A stretch of DNA of 64,000 bases, from the NCBI RefSeq assembly GCF_000332035.1, contig NZ_ALVY01000223.1, positions 1 through 64,000 on the forward strand, read 5' to 3'. The notes beneath the pieces are model-generated. The model was not told the DNA's origin. It searched no databases and saw nothing but the letters and a program-made list of their open reading frames with translations. Origin of the DNA: Gloeocapsa sp. PCC 73106 (GTDB lineage Bacteria; Cyanobacteriota; Cyanobacteriia; Cyanobacteriales; Gloeocapsaceae). Below are positions 54,857 through 62,631 of this stretch, piece after piece (the first letter of the stretch is position 1; every line of letters begins with the position of its first letter). The translations under genes were made by a program, and so were the position numbers.

Positions 54857-54983
54857 TATAGCAGTCGTCATTACTATTAGGACACTTTTCCTATTTCTTA
54901 TTCCTTCCTGTTCCGGTGTTCCGGTGTTCCCTGTTCCCTAAAACGATAACTTATGTGTCCTAACTTACCTGTCTATGGCTATA
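54857..54983 (+). repeat. Miniature repeat family A, copy upstream of a Nif11-like gene
   Basis: A 127-bp element from TATAGCAGTCGTCATTACTA to GCTATA with inverted termini, including TTAGGACAC at the left and GTGTCCTAA at the right. It contains two tandem GTTCCGGT units and GTTCCCT heptads. It is very similar to 58667-58760. Confidence 0.75.
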
Positions 54984-54990
54984 GTTGACA

Positions 54991-55281
54991 TCAAGGATTA
55001 GGATTAGGATCTCCACTAAAAGGTTCCACACCTACGTTAGGATAGTCATCGTGAGAAGGACTAAAAATCGCTAGCATCGATTCGACGAGTTTACCGAAGA
55101 AACCGGGTTGTTGCTTTAAATCAGCTAAAACTGCGTCAACGTGCTCGGGGGAGAAATTAAATCCTTGAGCTTTTCCGAGGTCGACTAACTCCTCTGGATT
55201 GCTGATGCTCTGCAATTCACTTTTAATTTCTTGGTTTTTAGCGGCTTCGTTTAAAAATTGTAGAACTTTCTCTTTAGACAT
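54991..55281 (-). CDS. Nif11-like leader peptide family protein
   Basis: A 96-aa protein with the Nif11 pattern: MSKEKVLQFLNEAAKNQEIK, SELQSISNPEELVDLGKAQG, FNFSPEHVDAVLADLKQQPG. The family serves as leader peptides for ribosomally made modified peptides in cyanobacteria, but many members are regulatory or of unknown role. Here the C-terminus (HDDYPNVGVEPFSGDPNPNP) is acidic and Pro-rich with no obvious GG or GA cleavage motif and no Cys/Ser-rich core, and no modification enzyme is adjacent. A non-RiPP family member is more likely. Confidence 0.8.
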   Translation of the reverse strand: MSKEKVLQFLNEAAKNQEIKSELQSISNPEELVDLGKAQGFNFSPEHVDAVLADLKQQPGFFGKLVESMLAIFSPSHDDYPNVGVEPFSGDPNPNP

Positions 55282-55359
55282 AGAGGTTATGGTATCTTTA
55301 ACTACTTTATCTCTATTCTATCTTGAGATTATCAACCTCCGTAGTTAAGATAGTTTACG

Positions 55360-56703
55360 ATGCACATGACCGAATCAAACCGTTCTCTCCCACCGCAAAA
55401 TTTAGACGCAGAGGAATCGATTCTTGGGGGTATTCTCTTAGATCCAGAGGCGATCGCCCGCATTGTTGATACTCTGACTCCAGAAGCTTTTTATCTCAAA
55501 GCCCATCGAGAAATCTACCGCGCCGCTTTAATTCTACACGAACAGGGTAAACCCACCGATCTTATGAGTATCACGAGTTGGTTGGCTGATCAAGGATTAT
55601 TGGAAAAAGTCGGAGGAACGATTAAACTCGCTCAGTTGGTAGAGCGCACTGTTTCTGCGGTGAATATTGATCGCTATGGCGCTTTAGTCATGGATAAATA
55701 TATGCGACGTCAACTCATCGCTGCAGGTCACGAGATTATCGAGTCTGGTTATGATACTACCACAGAGTTAGACCAAGTCCTGGATCAGTCAGAGCAAAAA
55801 ATCTTTAGCTTGACGCAAAAGCGCCCCCAAGAGGGTTTAGTCCCGATTTCTGACACCCTGATTACCACTTTTAATCAGATCGAACAACTGCATCAGAAAA
55901 CTGCTCTTCCGGGTATTACTACTGGTTTTTATGATTTAGACGCCATGACTAGTGGTTTTGGGCGTTCTGATTTGATTATTCTAGCGGGAAGACCATCTAT
56001 GGGTAAAACCGCTCTAGGGTTGAGAATTGCTCACAATATCGCTAAAGAGCACCGACTTCCAGTAGCTATTTTTAGCTTGGAAATGTCCCAAGAACAATTA
56101 GCTCAAAGACTGTTAGCTTCGGAAGCAGAAATTGAGAGTAACCGACTCAGATCCGGGCGTATTAGTCAGACAGAATTAGAGCCTCTCAGTACTGCAATGG
56201 CTGAACTCTCAGAATTGCCCATCTATATAGATGATAGTGCAACCCTGACCGTGACCCAAATGCGATCGCAAGTCAGACGATTACAAACCGAACAGGGACA
56301 AAAGTTAGGACTAGTACTTCTAGACTATCTACAGTTAATGGAGGGAAGCGGTAAGGATAATCGCGTTCAAGAGTTATCCCGTATTACCCGCAATTTAAAG
56401 GGTTTAGCGAGGGAAATAAACGCTCCTGTAATAGCATTGTCTCAGTTAAGTAGGGGGGTAGAAGCGCGCACTAACAAGCGTCCGATGATGTCAGATCTCA
56501 GAGAGAGTGGTTCGATTGAACAAGATGCAGATTTGGTGATCATGTTATACCGGGATGAATATTATAATCCCGATACGGTGGACCGCGGTACCGCTGAGAT
56601 CATTATTACTAAGCACCGCAACGGTCCCACAGGTACAATTAAACTGCTGTTTAAGGCTGAGTTTACCAAGTTTCTTAACTTACTAAGATATGAGCCGCGT
56701 TAA
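55360..56703 (+). CDS. dnaB: Replicative DNA helicase
   Basis: A 447-aa DnaB. The N-terminal domain (SLPPQNLDAEESILGGILLD) and RecA-like C-terminal domain with Walker A LAGRPSMGKTALGLRIAHN, Walker B LGLVLLDYLQLMEGSGKD and the SQLSRGVEAR arginine finger are complete. It lacks an intein. DnaB unwinds DNA ahead of the replisome. Its last 29 bp overlap the convergent cyclophilin-RTX gene. Confidence 0.96.
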   Translation: MHMTESNRSLPPQNLDAEESILGGILLDPEAIARIVDTLTPEAFYLKAHREIYRAALILHEQGKPTDLMSITSWLADQGLLEKVGGTIKLAQLVERTVSAVNIDRYGALVMDKYMRRQLIAAGHEIIESGYDTTTELDQVLDQSEQKIFSLTQKRPQEGLVPISDTLITTFNQIEQLHQKTALPGITTGFYDLDAMTSGFGRSDLIILAGRPSMGKTALGLRIAHNIAKEHRLPVAIFSLEMSQEQLAQRLLASEAEIESNRLRSGRISQTELEPLSTAMAELSELPIYIDDSATLTVTQMRSQVRRLQTEQGQKLGLVLLDYLQLMEGSGKDNRVQELSRITRNLKGLAREINAPVIALSQLSRGVEARTNKRPMMSDLRESGSIEQDADLVIMLYRDEYYNPDTVDRGTAEIIITKHRNGPTGTIKLLFKAEFTKFLNLLRYEPR

Positions 56704-57895
56704 TTTCTGGGGTTCCCACCAACAAAGCTAACTGTACAGATAAACCATCCCCATCCCCATCGGGATCGTAACTGAGGATACCTTCATTGGGGTCGTAAAT
56801 AATGCGTTGTTGGGAATTAGTAGGGGCGGATCCTAGAGCGAAGAGTTCTTCTGGTAATTCCCCTACACTTAAATCATTGTGTATATCTGTTAGGGATAAA
56901 ACGATAAAATCGTCTTCTGGAGTAAAATCTAAGATGCTATCAGGACGGACATCAGCAACAGTATCATCGTCGATAAACAGTTCATCAAAGCGATTGAAGA
57001 CAAAACTATCGCTACCTCCACCTCCGGTTAGTTGATTATCATTCATACCCCCAACTAAGGAGTCACGACCATTTCCACCATCGAGTTCGTTACGTCCTCT
57101 ACCACCATCGAGGAAGTCATTACCACCACCTCCTGTGAGGGTATCGTTACCACCACCTCCACTGAGGCGATCGCGTCCACGACCTCCTGTAAGCAAATCA
57201 TCCCCTCGCAATCCCTTAAGGCGATCGTTAAAGGAAGTCCCTCTGAGAGTATCATCTTCTGTAGTTCCAGTGATCACCATCCTACCAATATCAATCACTT
57301 CTACCTCTGATAGTAAAGCTGCTCGCTCCAAAAATCCCGACTGGTCCAAACCCGGTTCGTCGGGGGCGATCGCCTGTATTTCCTCGATTACGTCGAACCC
57401 TTCGAGAACCCTACCAAATACTGCGAACTGTCCATTGAGAAAACTGAGTTCTTGTAGGGCAAAATAGAACTGGGTAGAAGCGGTATCAGGTTCAGTAGCG
57501 CGCGCCATGGCGATTACTCCCTGTTCGTGGGTCAATTCTGGTGTTACTCCTTCAGGAAGAGTTTGACTATAAAGAGGTTCATCGGCGCCACTGGGTTTAA
57601 TTTCTAGAGGGATATTGCGTCTTTCACCTGTATCGGGGTCGACAAATCCTCCTGTTCCTAAGTTTTGAAAGGGAAAGTCAGGATCTTGACTTTGGGGATC
57701 TCCCCCCTGCACTACAAAGGGCTCAGGTTCTGTAACTACGCGATGAAATCTAGTATTTTCGTATACTCCACGGTCTACCAAATCAACAAAGTTACCCGCG
57801 GTGATGGGAGCGTTATCACCGTCTACTTCAACAACCACGGGTTCCCCATTAATGAGCATGGTTATTGTCGCTGTTCCTTGGAGTGCTATAGTCAT
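56675..57895 (-). CDS. Cyclophilin-type peptidyl-prolyl isomerase fused to an RTX domain
   Basis: A 406-aa fusion. Residues 1-200 form a cyclophilin (VEVDGDNAPITAGNFVDLVD, NTRFHRVVTEPEPFVVQGGD, ATEPDTASTQFYFALQELSF, NGQFAVFGRVLEGFDVIEEI; the catalytic Arg in FHRV is present). From about 205 RTX-like repeats follow (GTTEDDTLRGTSFNDRLKGL, GGRGRDRLSGGGGNDTLTGG, GGGNDFLDGGRGRNELDGGN). There is no N-terminal signal peptide, so C-terminal type I secretion is likely. A secreted foldase for calcium-binding surface proteins is a reasonable inference. Confidence 0.88.
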   Translation of the reverse strand: MTIALQGTATITMLINGEPVVVEVDGDNAPITAGNFVDLVDRGVYENTRFHRVVTEPEPFVVQGGDPQSQDPDFPFQNLGTGGFVDPDTGERRNIPLEIKPSGADEPLYSQTLPEGVTPELTHEQGVIAMARATEPDTASTQFYFALQELSFLNGQFAVFGRVLEGFDVIEEIQAIAPDEPGLDQSGFLERAALLSEVEVIDIGRMVITGTTEDDTLRGTSFNDRLKGLRGDDLLTGGRGRDRLSGGGGNDTLTGGGGNDFLDGGRGRNELDGGNGRDSLVGGMNDNQLTGGGGSDSFVFNRFDELFIDDDTVADVRPDSILDFTPEDDFIVLSLTDIHNDLSVGELPEELFALGSAPTNSQQRIIYDPNEGILSYDPDGDGDGLSVQLALLVGTPEINAAHILVS

Positions 57896-57939
57896 AATTA
57901 ATTTAAATTAGTTGGCTTTTCGTACCCTATTATACAGTA

Positions 57940-57974
57940 GGGTAAAGGGTAAAGGGTAAAGGGTAAAGGGTAAA
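57940..57974. repeat. Five perfect GGGTAAA heptads
   Basis: Five tandem copies of GGGTAAA are followed by a family A-like AATTTAACCTAACACC. This short tandem repeat is typical of cyanobacterial intergenic DNA. The rest of 57896-58108 has no gene that I can support. Confidence 0.9.
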
Positions 57975-58171
57975 AATTTAACCTAACACCTAGTTTTTTC
58001 ACGGTAAAGGTGAGCGTAGGGGTATGGCTATTTCAGTCATTTATGCAATTTGATGCTAGCTTAACATAGCCCTGGTTTAGTTTAAGAGGGAAGGGTAGTT
58101 GTGGGGCTTTAGTTTTTAAATAATTGTTTTAGTAGTTCTTCTTTAGTTAATTTAAAGTGACTAGATACGTT

Positions 58172-58357
58172 TTAAAAAATTGCATTTAATGTTCCAACTT
58201 TTAAAGAATTATGAGCAGGAATGGTTAGATGATGTTCGCCTTTTTCTTTTGTGGTTAAGCGAATGTGACTTCCTGTTTGATGGCTTACTTCATAACCCAA
58301 GGATTTAAGCGCTTTTACTAAATCTTCACCTGATAAATCCCTGGGTAATTTCATCAT
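58172..58357 (-). CDS. hicA: HicA-family toxin, C-terminus cut by an in-frame stop
   Basis: A 61-aa HicA-like dsRBD-fold toxin with LSGEDLVKALKSLGYEVSHQ, TGSHIRLTTKEKGEHHLTIP and the start of the last helix (HNSLKVGTLNAIF). The catalytic His in GSHIRL is present. The TAA at 58172 falls where the family continues, and the same frame goes on after it with NVSSHFKLTKEELLKQLFKN to a stop at 58109. A point mutation therefore appears to have removed the last helix, so the toxin may be inactive. The start overlaps HicB by 4 bp. Confidence 0.8.
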   Translation of the reverse strand: MMKLPRDLSGEDLVKALKSLGYEVSHQTGSHIRLTTKEKGEHHLTIPAHNSLKVGTLNAIF

Positions 58358-58563
58358 AAAGCAAATACCTCTTGTTGAACAATATGAAGACGGATAATTT
58401 TGGGACGTAAATTTTCGTCAATAAAGTGACAATTAACTGCATCTTTTATCTCGATTTTCAAAGTGTCTAAATCATCTGCTTGGGTAAAAATTGACTCTCC
58501 TAAAGCTTGAGCAATGTAGCCACCATCAATATCTGGCTCTACTAAAAAAATAATCTCATTCAT
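58354..58563 (-). CDS. hicB: HicB-family antitoxin
   Basis: A 69-aa HicB: MNEIIFLVEPDIDGGYIAQA, LGESIFTQADDLDTLKIEIK, DAVNCHFIDENLRPKIIRLH. This is the compact form with the RNase-H-like partial fold and no extra DNA-binding domain. ATG 58563 is preferred over a longer upstream frame because it starts at the conserved strand. Antitoxin-first order with a 4-bp overlap to HicA is common in cyanobacteria. Confidence 0.85.
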   Translation of the reverse strand: MNEIIFLVEPDIDGGYIAQALGESIFTQADDLDTLKIEIKDAVNCHFIDENLRPKIIRLHIVQQEVFAL

Positions 58564-58666
58564 AAATTTAATTACCTTTTTCCTCTTGAAAATTAATGTG
58601 ATAATGCTCAACTTTCGACATTGGTTTTCAACCTAATCTAGTGGATTTCTGGCTTAGTTGCGCAGT

Positions 58667-58760
58667 TAAAGCAGTCACCATTACTATTAGCACACTTTTC
58701 CTATTCCCTGTTCCCTAAAACGATAACTTATGTGTCCTAACCTACCTGTCTATGGCTATA
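58667..58760 (+). repeat. Miniature repeat family A, copy upstream of hicB and lgt region
   Basis: A 94-bp near-duplicate of 54857-54983. It runs from TAAAGCAGTCACC to GGCTATA and lacks the GTTCCGGT units. The shared right half (AACGATAACTTATGTGTCCT) is nearly identical in the two copies. Confidence 0.8.
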
Positions 58761-58785
58761 AATACCATATAAAGCCAATATATAC

Positions 58786-59613
58786 TCAAGATGTTTTGAC
58801 GTCGGGAAGAGGTCGTTTCCATTTGTATAACCAAACTAATCCCAAAATTCCCAGAGCGATCGCTCCTAAACTGACGACTTGAGCTATGCGCAATGGTCCC
58901 AACATTAAACTATCGGTGCGCAAAGCTTCGATCCAAAAACGACCCAGACTATAAGCGATTAAATAAATTAGGGTAATCGTTCCAACTTTGAGACGTTCAG
59001 GATGTTTAAACCCCCATCTAAATAGCCCTATTAGTAACAGAAAAACCCCTAGATTCCAGAGAGATTCATAGAGAAAAGTAGGATGAAAATATTCAAAGTT
59101 TAAGTATTCGACGGGGCGATTATTAGGAGGAATATATAACTTCCAGGGCAAGTTAGTAGGATCGCCAAAAGCTTCTGAGTTAAAGAAATTGCCCCAACGT
59201 CCTATTCCTTGACCCAAAATCAATGAGGGTGCGATTAAGTCGGTCAATTGCCAAAAAGAAACCCTTTTAAGACGGGCAAAAATTAAAGTAGCGATCGCTC
59301 CACCAATAATAGCGCCGTGAATCGCGATTCCTCCTTTCCAAATAGCGATGATTTCACCTGGGTTTTGGGCGTATACTTTCCATTGAAAGAGTACATAATA
59401 CAAACGAGCTGCCGGGAGGGAAGCGATTATCAGCCAAATGATCAAGTCACCGATTAAATCTGGATCGATCCGACGTTTCTTCGCTAAATATTGGGATAAA
59501 TTTAAACCAATGAGCACCGCTATAGCGATTAATAACCCATACCAACGGATCGCAATTGGACCAATTTCGCGGATAATCGGTCCAGGTGATTCAAATTGCC
59601 AGGCTAAGAGCAT
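58786..59613 (-). CDS. lgt: Prolipoprotein diacylglyceryl transferase
   Basis: A 275-aa membrane enzyme that attaches diacylglycerol to the Cys of prolipoproteins. It has about seven hydrophobic helices, the HGAIIGGA motif and the Lgt signature [13 protein letters not shown]. The ATG at 59613 ([14 protein letters not shown]) is chosen because the family starts here; a longer frame to 59682 would overlap the NACHT gene. The C-terminus is complete. Confidence 0.95.
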   Translation of the reverse strand: MLLAWQFESPGPIIREIGPIAIRWYGLLIAIAVLIGLNLSQYLAKKRRIDPDLIGDLIIWLIIASLPAARLYYVLFQWKVYAQNPGEIIAIWKGGIAIHGAIIGGAIATLIFARLKRVSFWQLTDLIAPSLILGQGIGRWGNFFNSEAFGDPTNLPWKLYIPPNNRPVEYLNFEYFHPTFLYESLWNLGVFLLLIGLFRWGFKHPERLKVGTITLIYLIAYSLGRFWIEALRTDSLMLGPLRIAQVVSLGAIALGILGLVWLYKWKRPLPDVKTS

Positions 59614-59685
59614 AAAAGAAAATATCCTATCGTTGAGATTGTGCCAAAATTGAATAGAATCAGGGCGGAGAGTGAGAGTCAAGCA

Positions 59686-61287
59686 ATGTTGTGGAAGACA
59701 AATTCAAGGTTTCAAGAACTATACTATAAAACATTGAGCGCAGCTTACCGCACTTATCCAGTACAAAGCTTAAAACATTCAGGGCGCATCAGTTTCGAAC
59801 TAGATAGGGTTTACGTCTTACCTCACCTAGTCTCGAAACCTCTTGAGCAGGTGTCAACGGGATTAGTTAATCTGGAGAGATCAGAACTCCCATCTCTATG
59901 TATTTGGGATTTTTTGGCAAAATTAAACCAAGAACCAGCCTATCGCAAGATACTACTATTGGGAGGCCCAGGTACGGGAAAAACCCTGTTGTTGGAGTAT
60001 CTGACTTTGGTCTACGCTCAAGGTAATCAGCGCCAAGCACAGGAAAAAGTCCCCAAACTCATACCCATACTATTATATCTGCGTCAAATCCGTAAATTGA
60101 TTCTGAACAATGAACAGATTACCCTGGCGGAAGTTACTTCTATAATACTTAAAAGAGAATTTAGTCTGAAATTAGACGCTTCCACGAATTGGTTCGAACA
60201 AAAGTTAAATCTAGGTAAATGTCTGGTTATGTTGGATGGACTAGACGAAGTGCGCGATCCTCGTGAGCGTCGTATTGTTAGGGATTGGTTAGATGAACAG
60301 CTAGAATTGTATCCGAAAAATTGCCATATTATTTCTGCTCGACCCTGTGGTTATTTAGATTATCCTCTGAAAACTACTACCATTTCTCTCGAGTTACAAG
60401 GCTATAATTCCCAACAAATTGAAAAGTTTCTCCAAAACTTCTATTTCGAGGAACACCTACTCCAACAAGCTCATCAAAACGATAATTTACTGAAGCAAAA
60501 AGCGAGAAAAAGAGCATTGCAGTTGAATAATCTGATTAAGAACGTTCCGACTCTGACTTTTTTGGCTTCTAGCCCTTTATTATTAACTTTTATTACTGCT
60601 TTTGCTCAAAATTCTGACTCGATTCTTAAAAAGCGACTAGAATTATATGGTGGTATCTGTGAACTGCTACTAACGACTCGACCCAAAGCTAAGGGTATTC
60701 CTACTTTGTATAACTTAGATAGTACTCAGGTTCAATTAATTTTGCAAAAACTCGCTCTAGAATTAATGCGTCGTGAACAAACTCAATTTACCCTAGCCGA
60801 AGGATTGGAAATCATTAGTCAGCCTTTTAGTAATCTGGTGGTAGCGCCACAAGCGCCTGCTCAATTTCTACAGTATATTGAAGATATAACCGGATTGTTA
60901 CAGCGCGTTTCTACCAAACTCTACCAATTTATACATCTGAGTTTTCAGGAATACCTAGCCGCAGCTGAAATTAAACATACCAATCAAGAGCAAATCTTAA
61001 TCGATAAAATCGATCATCCCTGGTGGAGTGAAACAATTCGTTTATATTCAGCTTGCAGTGATACGAGTCAAATTGTGATCGCAGCTTGGAATAGACGCAG
61101 TGTAATAACTATGAGTCTTGCTTATGATTGTTGGCAAGAGGGTCAAACAGTCAACCCACAATTAAAACAAAGACTAGAAAATTGGTTAGATGCGGCTTTA
61201 GAGTCTAGCGATCCAGAAATTGCTAATCTAGCAGCAAAGGTGCACTTATCAAGGCGACTACAATATTATGCCGTGGCGTCTGATTGA
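59686..61287 (+). CDS. NACHT-domain NTPase (STAND family)
   Basis: A 533-aa signal-transduction NTPase. Residues 1-88 are a short N-terminal region without a recognised effector. Walker A is [13 protein letters not shown] (about 90-102), Walker [11 protein letters not shown] (about 180-189), sensor [14 protein letters not shown] winged-helix and helical region follow, with the NACHT-typical [12 protein letters not shown] near 425. ATG 59686 is chosen; a GTG 45 bp upstream is possible. The gene overlaps the next by 20 bp. NACHT NTPases oligomerise on sensing a signal; in bacteria many act in phage defence. The effector is not visible here. Confidence 0.85.
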   Translation: MLWKTNSRFQELYYKTLSAAYRTYPVQSLKHSGRISFELDRVYVLPHLVSKPLEQVSTGLVNLERSELPSLCIWDFLAKLNQEPAYRKILLLGGPGTGKTLLLEYLTLVYAQGNQRQAQEKVPKLIPILLYLRQIRKLILNNEQITLAEVTSIILKREFSLKLDASTNWFEQKLNLGKCLVMLDGLDEVRDPRERRIVRDWLDEQLELYPKNCHIISARPCGYLDYPLKTTTISLELQGYNSQQIEKFLQNFYFEEHLLQQAHQNDNLLKQKARKRALQLNNLIKNVPTLTFLASSPLLLTFITAFAQNSDSILKKRLELYGGICELLLTTRPKAKGIPTLYNLDSTQVQLILQKLALELMRREQTQFTLAEGLEIISQPFSNLVVAPQAPAQFLQYIEDITGLLQRVSTKLYQFIHLSFQEYLAAAEIKHTNQEQILIDKIDHPWWSETIRLYSACSDTSQIVIAAWNRRSVITMSLAYDCWQEGQTVNPQLKQRLENWLDAALESSDPEIANLAAKVHLSRRLQYYAVASD

Positions 61288-62584
61288 CGATGGTTCAGCG
61301 ATTGATACTGATTTAATTACTTGTGCCGAATATCAACTGTTTATAGACGAAACAGAAGTGAATCGGCGACCTTTACATTGGGAAAATTCGCGTTTTGTCC
61401 CTGGTACCGCTAAAAATCCAGTCACTGGAGTTAAACCAGAAGATGCTCTGGCTTTCTGTGCTTGGTTGAATCGTCAAGAAGTGAACTCCGGATTCAAGTA
61501 TCGATTACCCACTGTAAATGAGGCTAATCAAAGTTTAATTGCACCCGCCTCGGTGGGATACTGGTGTACTAATGGGGAAAACATTCTGCTAGAGGGAATT
61601 GATCTCGAACAATGGCAAATCTGGGAACGAGAGCATTGTCAGTTGTTGAAGTTAAGCTGTGTTCAGGATCTGGTAAATGGATTGATTTTTTTGTTAGAGT
61701 CTATTCTTGATTTGGATATTAGTCTAATTTTGATTATCGATCGCTCTTTATCCAAAACCCGAAAATACGCCGTCACTAGCAACCGCGTACGAGCTCGTAA
61801 TCATGCTCTCAAACGTGTTCGGGAACAAGTTCGCAACCTAGGACTTGATTTGGTACAAGAGTTAACTAGGACTGAAGCATTGGCTTTAGAATTTAAAAAA
61901 GATTTGATTTGGGAGCAGAGTCAAATTTTTGAGCGCTTACGGGAATTAGCAACTCAATTGGACCATAATTTAGTGTTTGATTCCGATGTAGTTCTGGATT
62001 TGGATTTAGTGCGGGATATCGATTTAGGGATTAAGGGAGAATTAACTGTAGACTTGGATTTAGCTCACTATCTAGCTAGCTATCGCGAGCAGTTGTTGTT
62101 ACAAACTCGTGATTTTGCTGGTCTTCTGACTCTAGATTTAGCGGGTGAGTTGACGCAATCGTTGCTCTCTGGTCAATATTTTGGAGAAACTGTCACTAAG
62201 ATGCAGGATTTAGATCTAAAACAGATAAATTATCTATTTCGCGAGCTTGAGCGGACCTTAGCTTTGAATCGTTCTCTCTATCGACATAGACAAAAAGAGA
62301 TTGAGTTAGCTTTTAATTGTTTGAAATATTTTACACCTCGCAACAACTATACATTAGCTCGATCTTCTTTGTTACTAATTAGTGCTTGTTGGCATTGGCT
62401 TTCCTGCCTAGATTATAGTTTTACCAATCTTCCTCCTAAAGAAATTAGGTCTCTACAGAAAGATTACACAGAACGCAAGAAACAAGTGTTAAATATTTAT
62501 AGTTCTTTTCTGTTGTTAGCACAAAGACAGACGGGAAAAATGCCAGCTTGGGAAGGAATCAGGTTAGCGAGACTTAAAGTCTAA
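61268..62584 (+). CDS. Protein with a partial FGE/C-type-lectin-like domain and an unusual DLDL-rich helical region
   Basis: A 438-aa protein. Residues 12-105 match the start of formylglycine-generating-enzyme/SUMF1-like domains (LITCAEYQLFIDETEVNRRP, FVPGTAKNPVTGVKPEDALA, FCAWLNRQEVNSGFKYRLPT, VGYWCTNGEN). The fold then stops: the later FGE core and its catalytic Cys pair are absent. Residues 130-438 are helical with repeated LDLD/DLVRDID-like segments and match no family I know. The ATG lies within the NACHT gene's last codons. FGE-like domains in cyanobacteria often accompany NACHT proteins, so it may be the sensor partner. Confidence 0.75.
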   Translation: MPWRLIDDGSAIDTDLITCAEYQLFIDETEVNRRPLHWENSRFVPGTAKNPVTGVKPEDALAFCAWLNRQEVNSGFKYRLPTVNEANQSLIAPASVGYWCTNGENILLEGIDLEQWQIWEREHCQLLKLSCVQDLVNGLIFLLESILDLDISLILIIDRSLSKTRKYAVTSNRVRARNHALKRVREQVRNLGLDLVQELTRTEALALEFKKDLIWEQSQIFERLRELATQLDHNLVFDSDVVLDLDLVRDIDLGIKGELTVDLDLAHYLASYREQLLLQTRDFAGLLTLDLAGELTQSLLSGQYFGETVTKMQDLDLKQINYLFRELERTLALNRSLYRHRQKEIELAFNCLKYFTPRNNYTLARSSLLLISACWHWLSCLDYSFTNLPPKEIRSLQKDYTERKKQVLNIYSSFLLLAQRQTGKMPAWEGIRLARLKV

Positions 62585-62631
62585 AACTTCCAAGAAACCG
62601 ACCCTAAAACCGTTAGGGGTATATGTACCAA

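Noticed and set aside
54991-55281. RiPP precursor gene cluster
   Set aside because: No modification or export gene is adjacent and no leader cleavage motif is visible.
57940-57974. Replication origin iterons near dnaB
   Set aside because: GGGTAAA heptads recur as fillers in dispersed repeats; there are no DnaA boxes or AT-rich unwinding element nearby that I can support.
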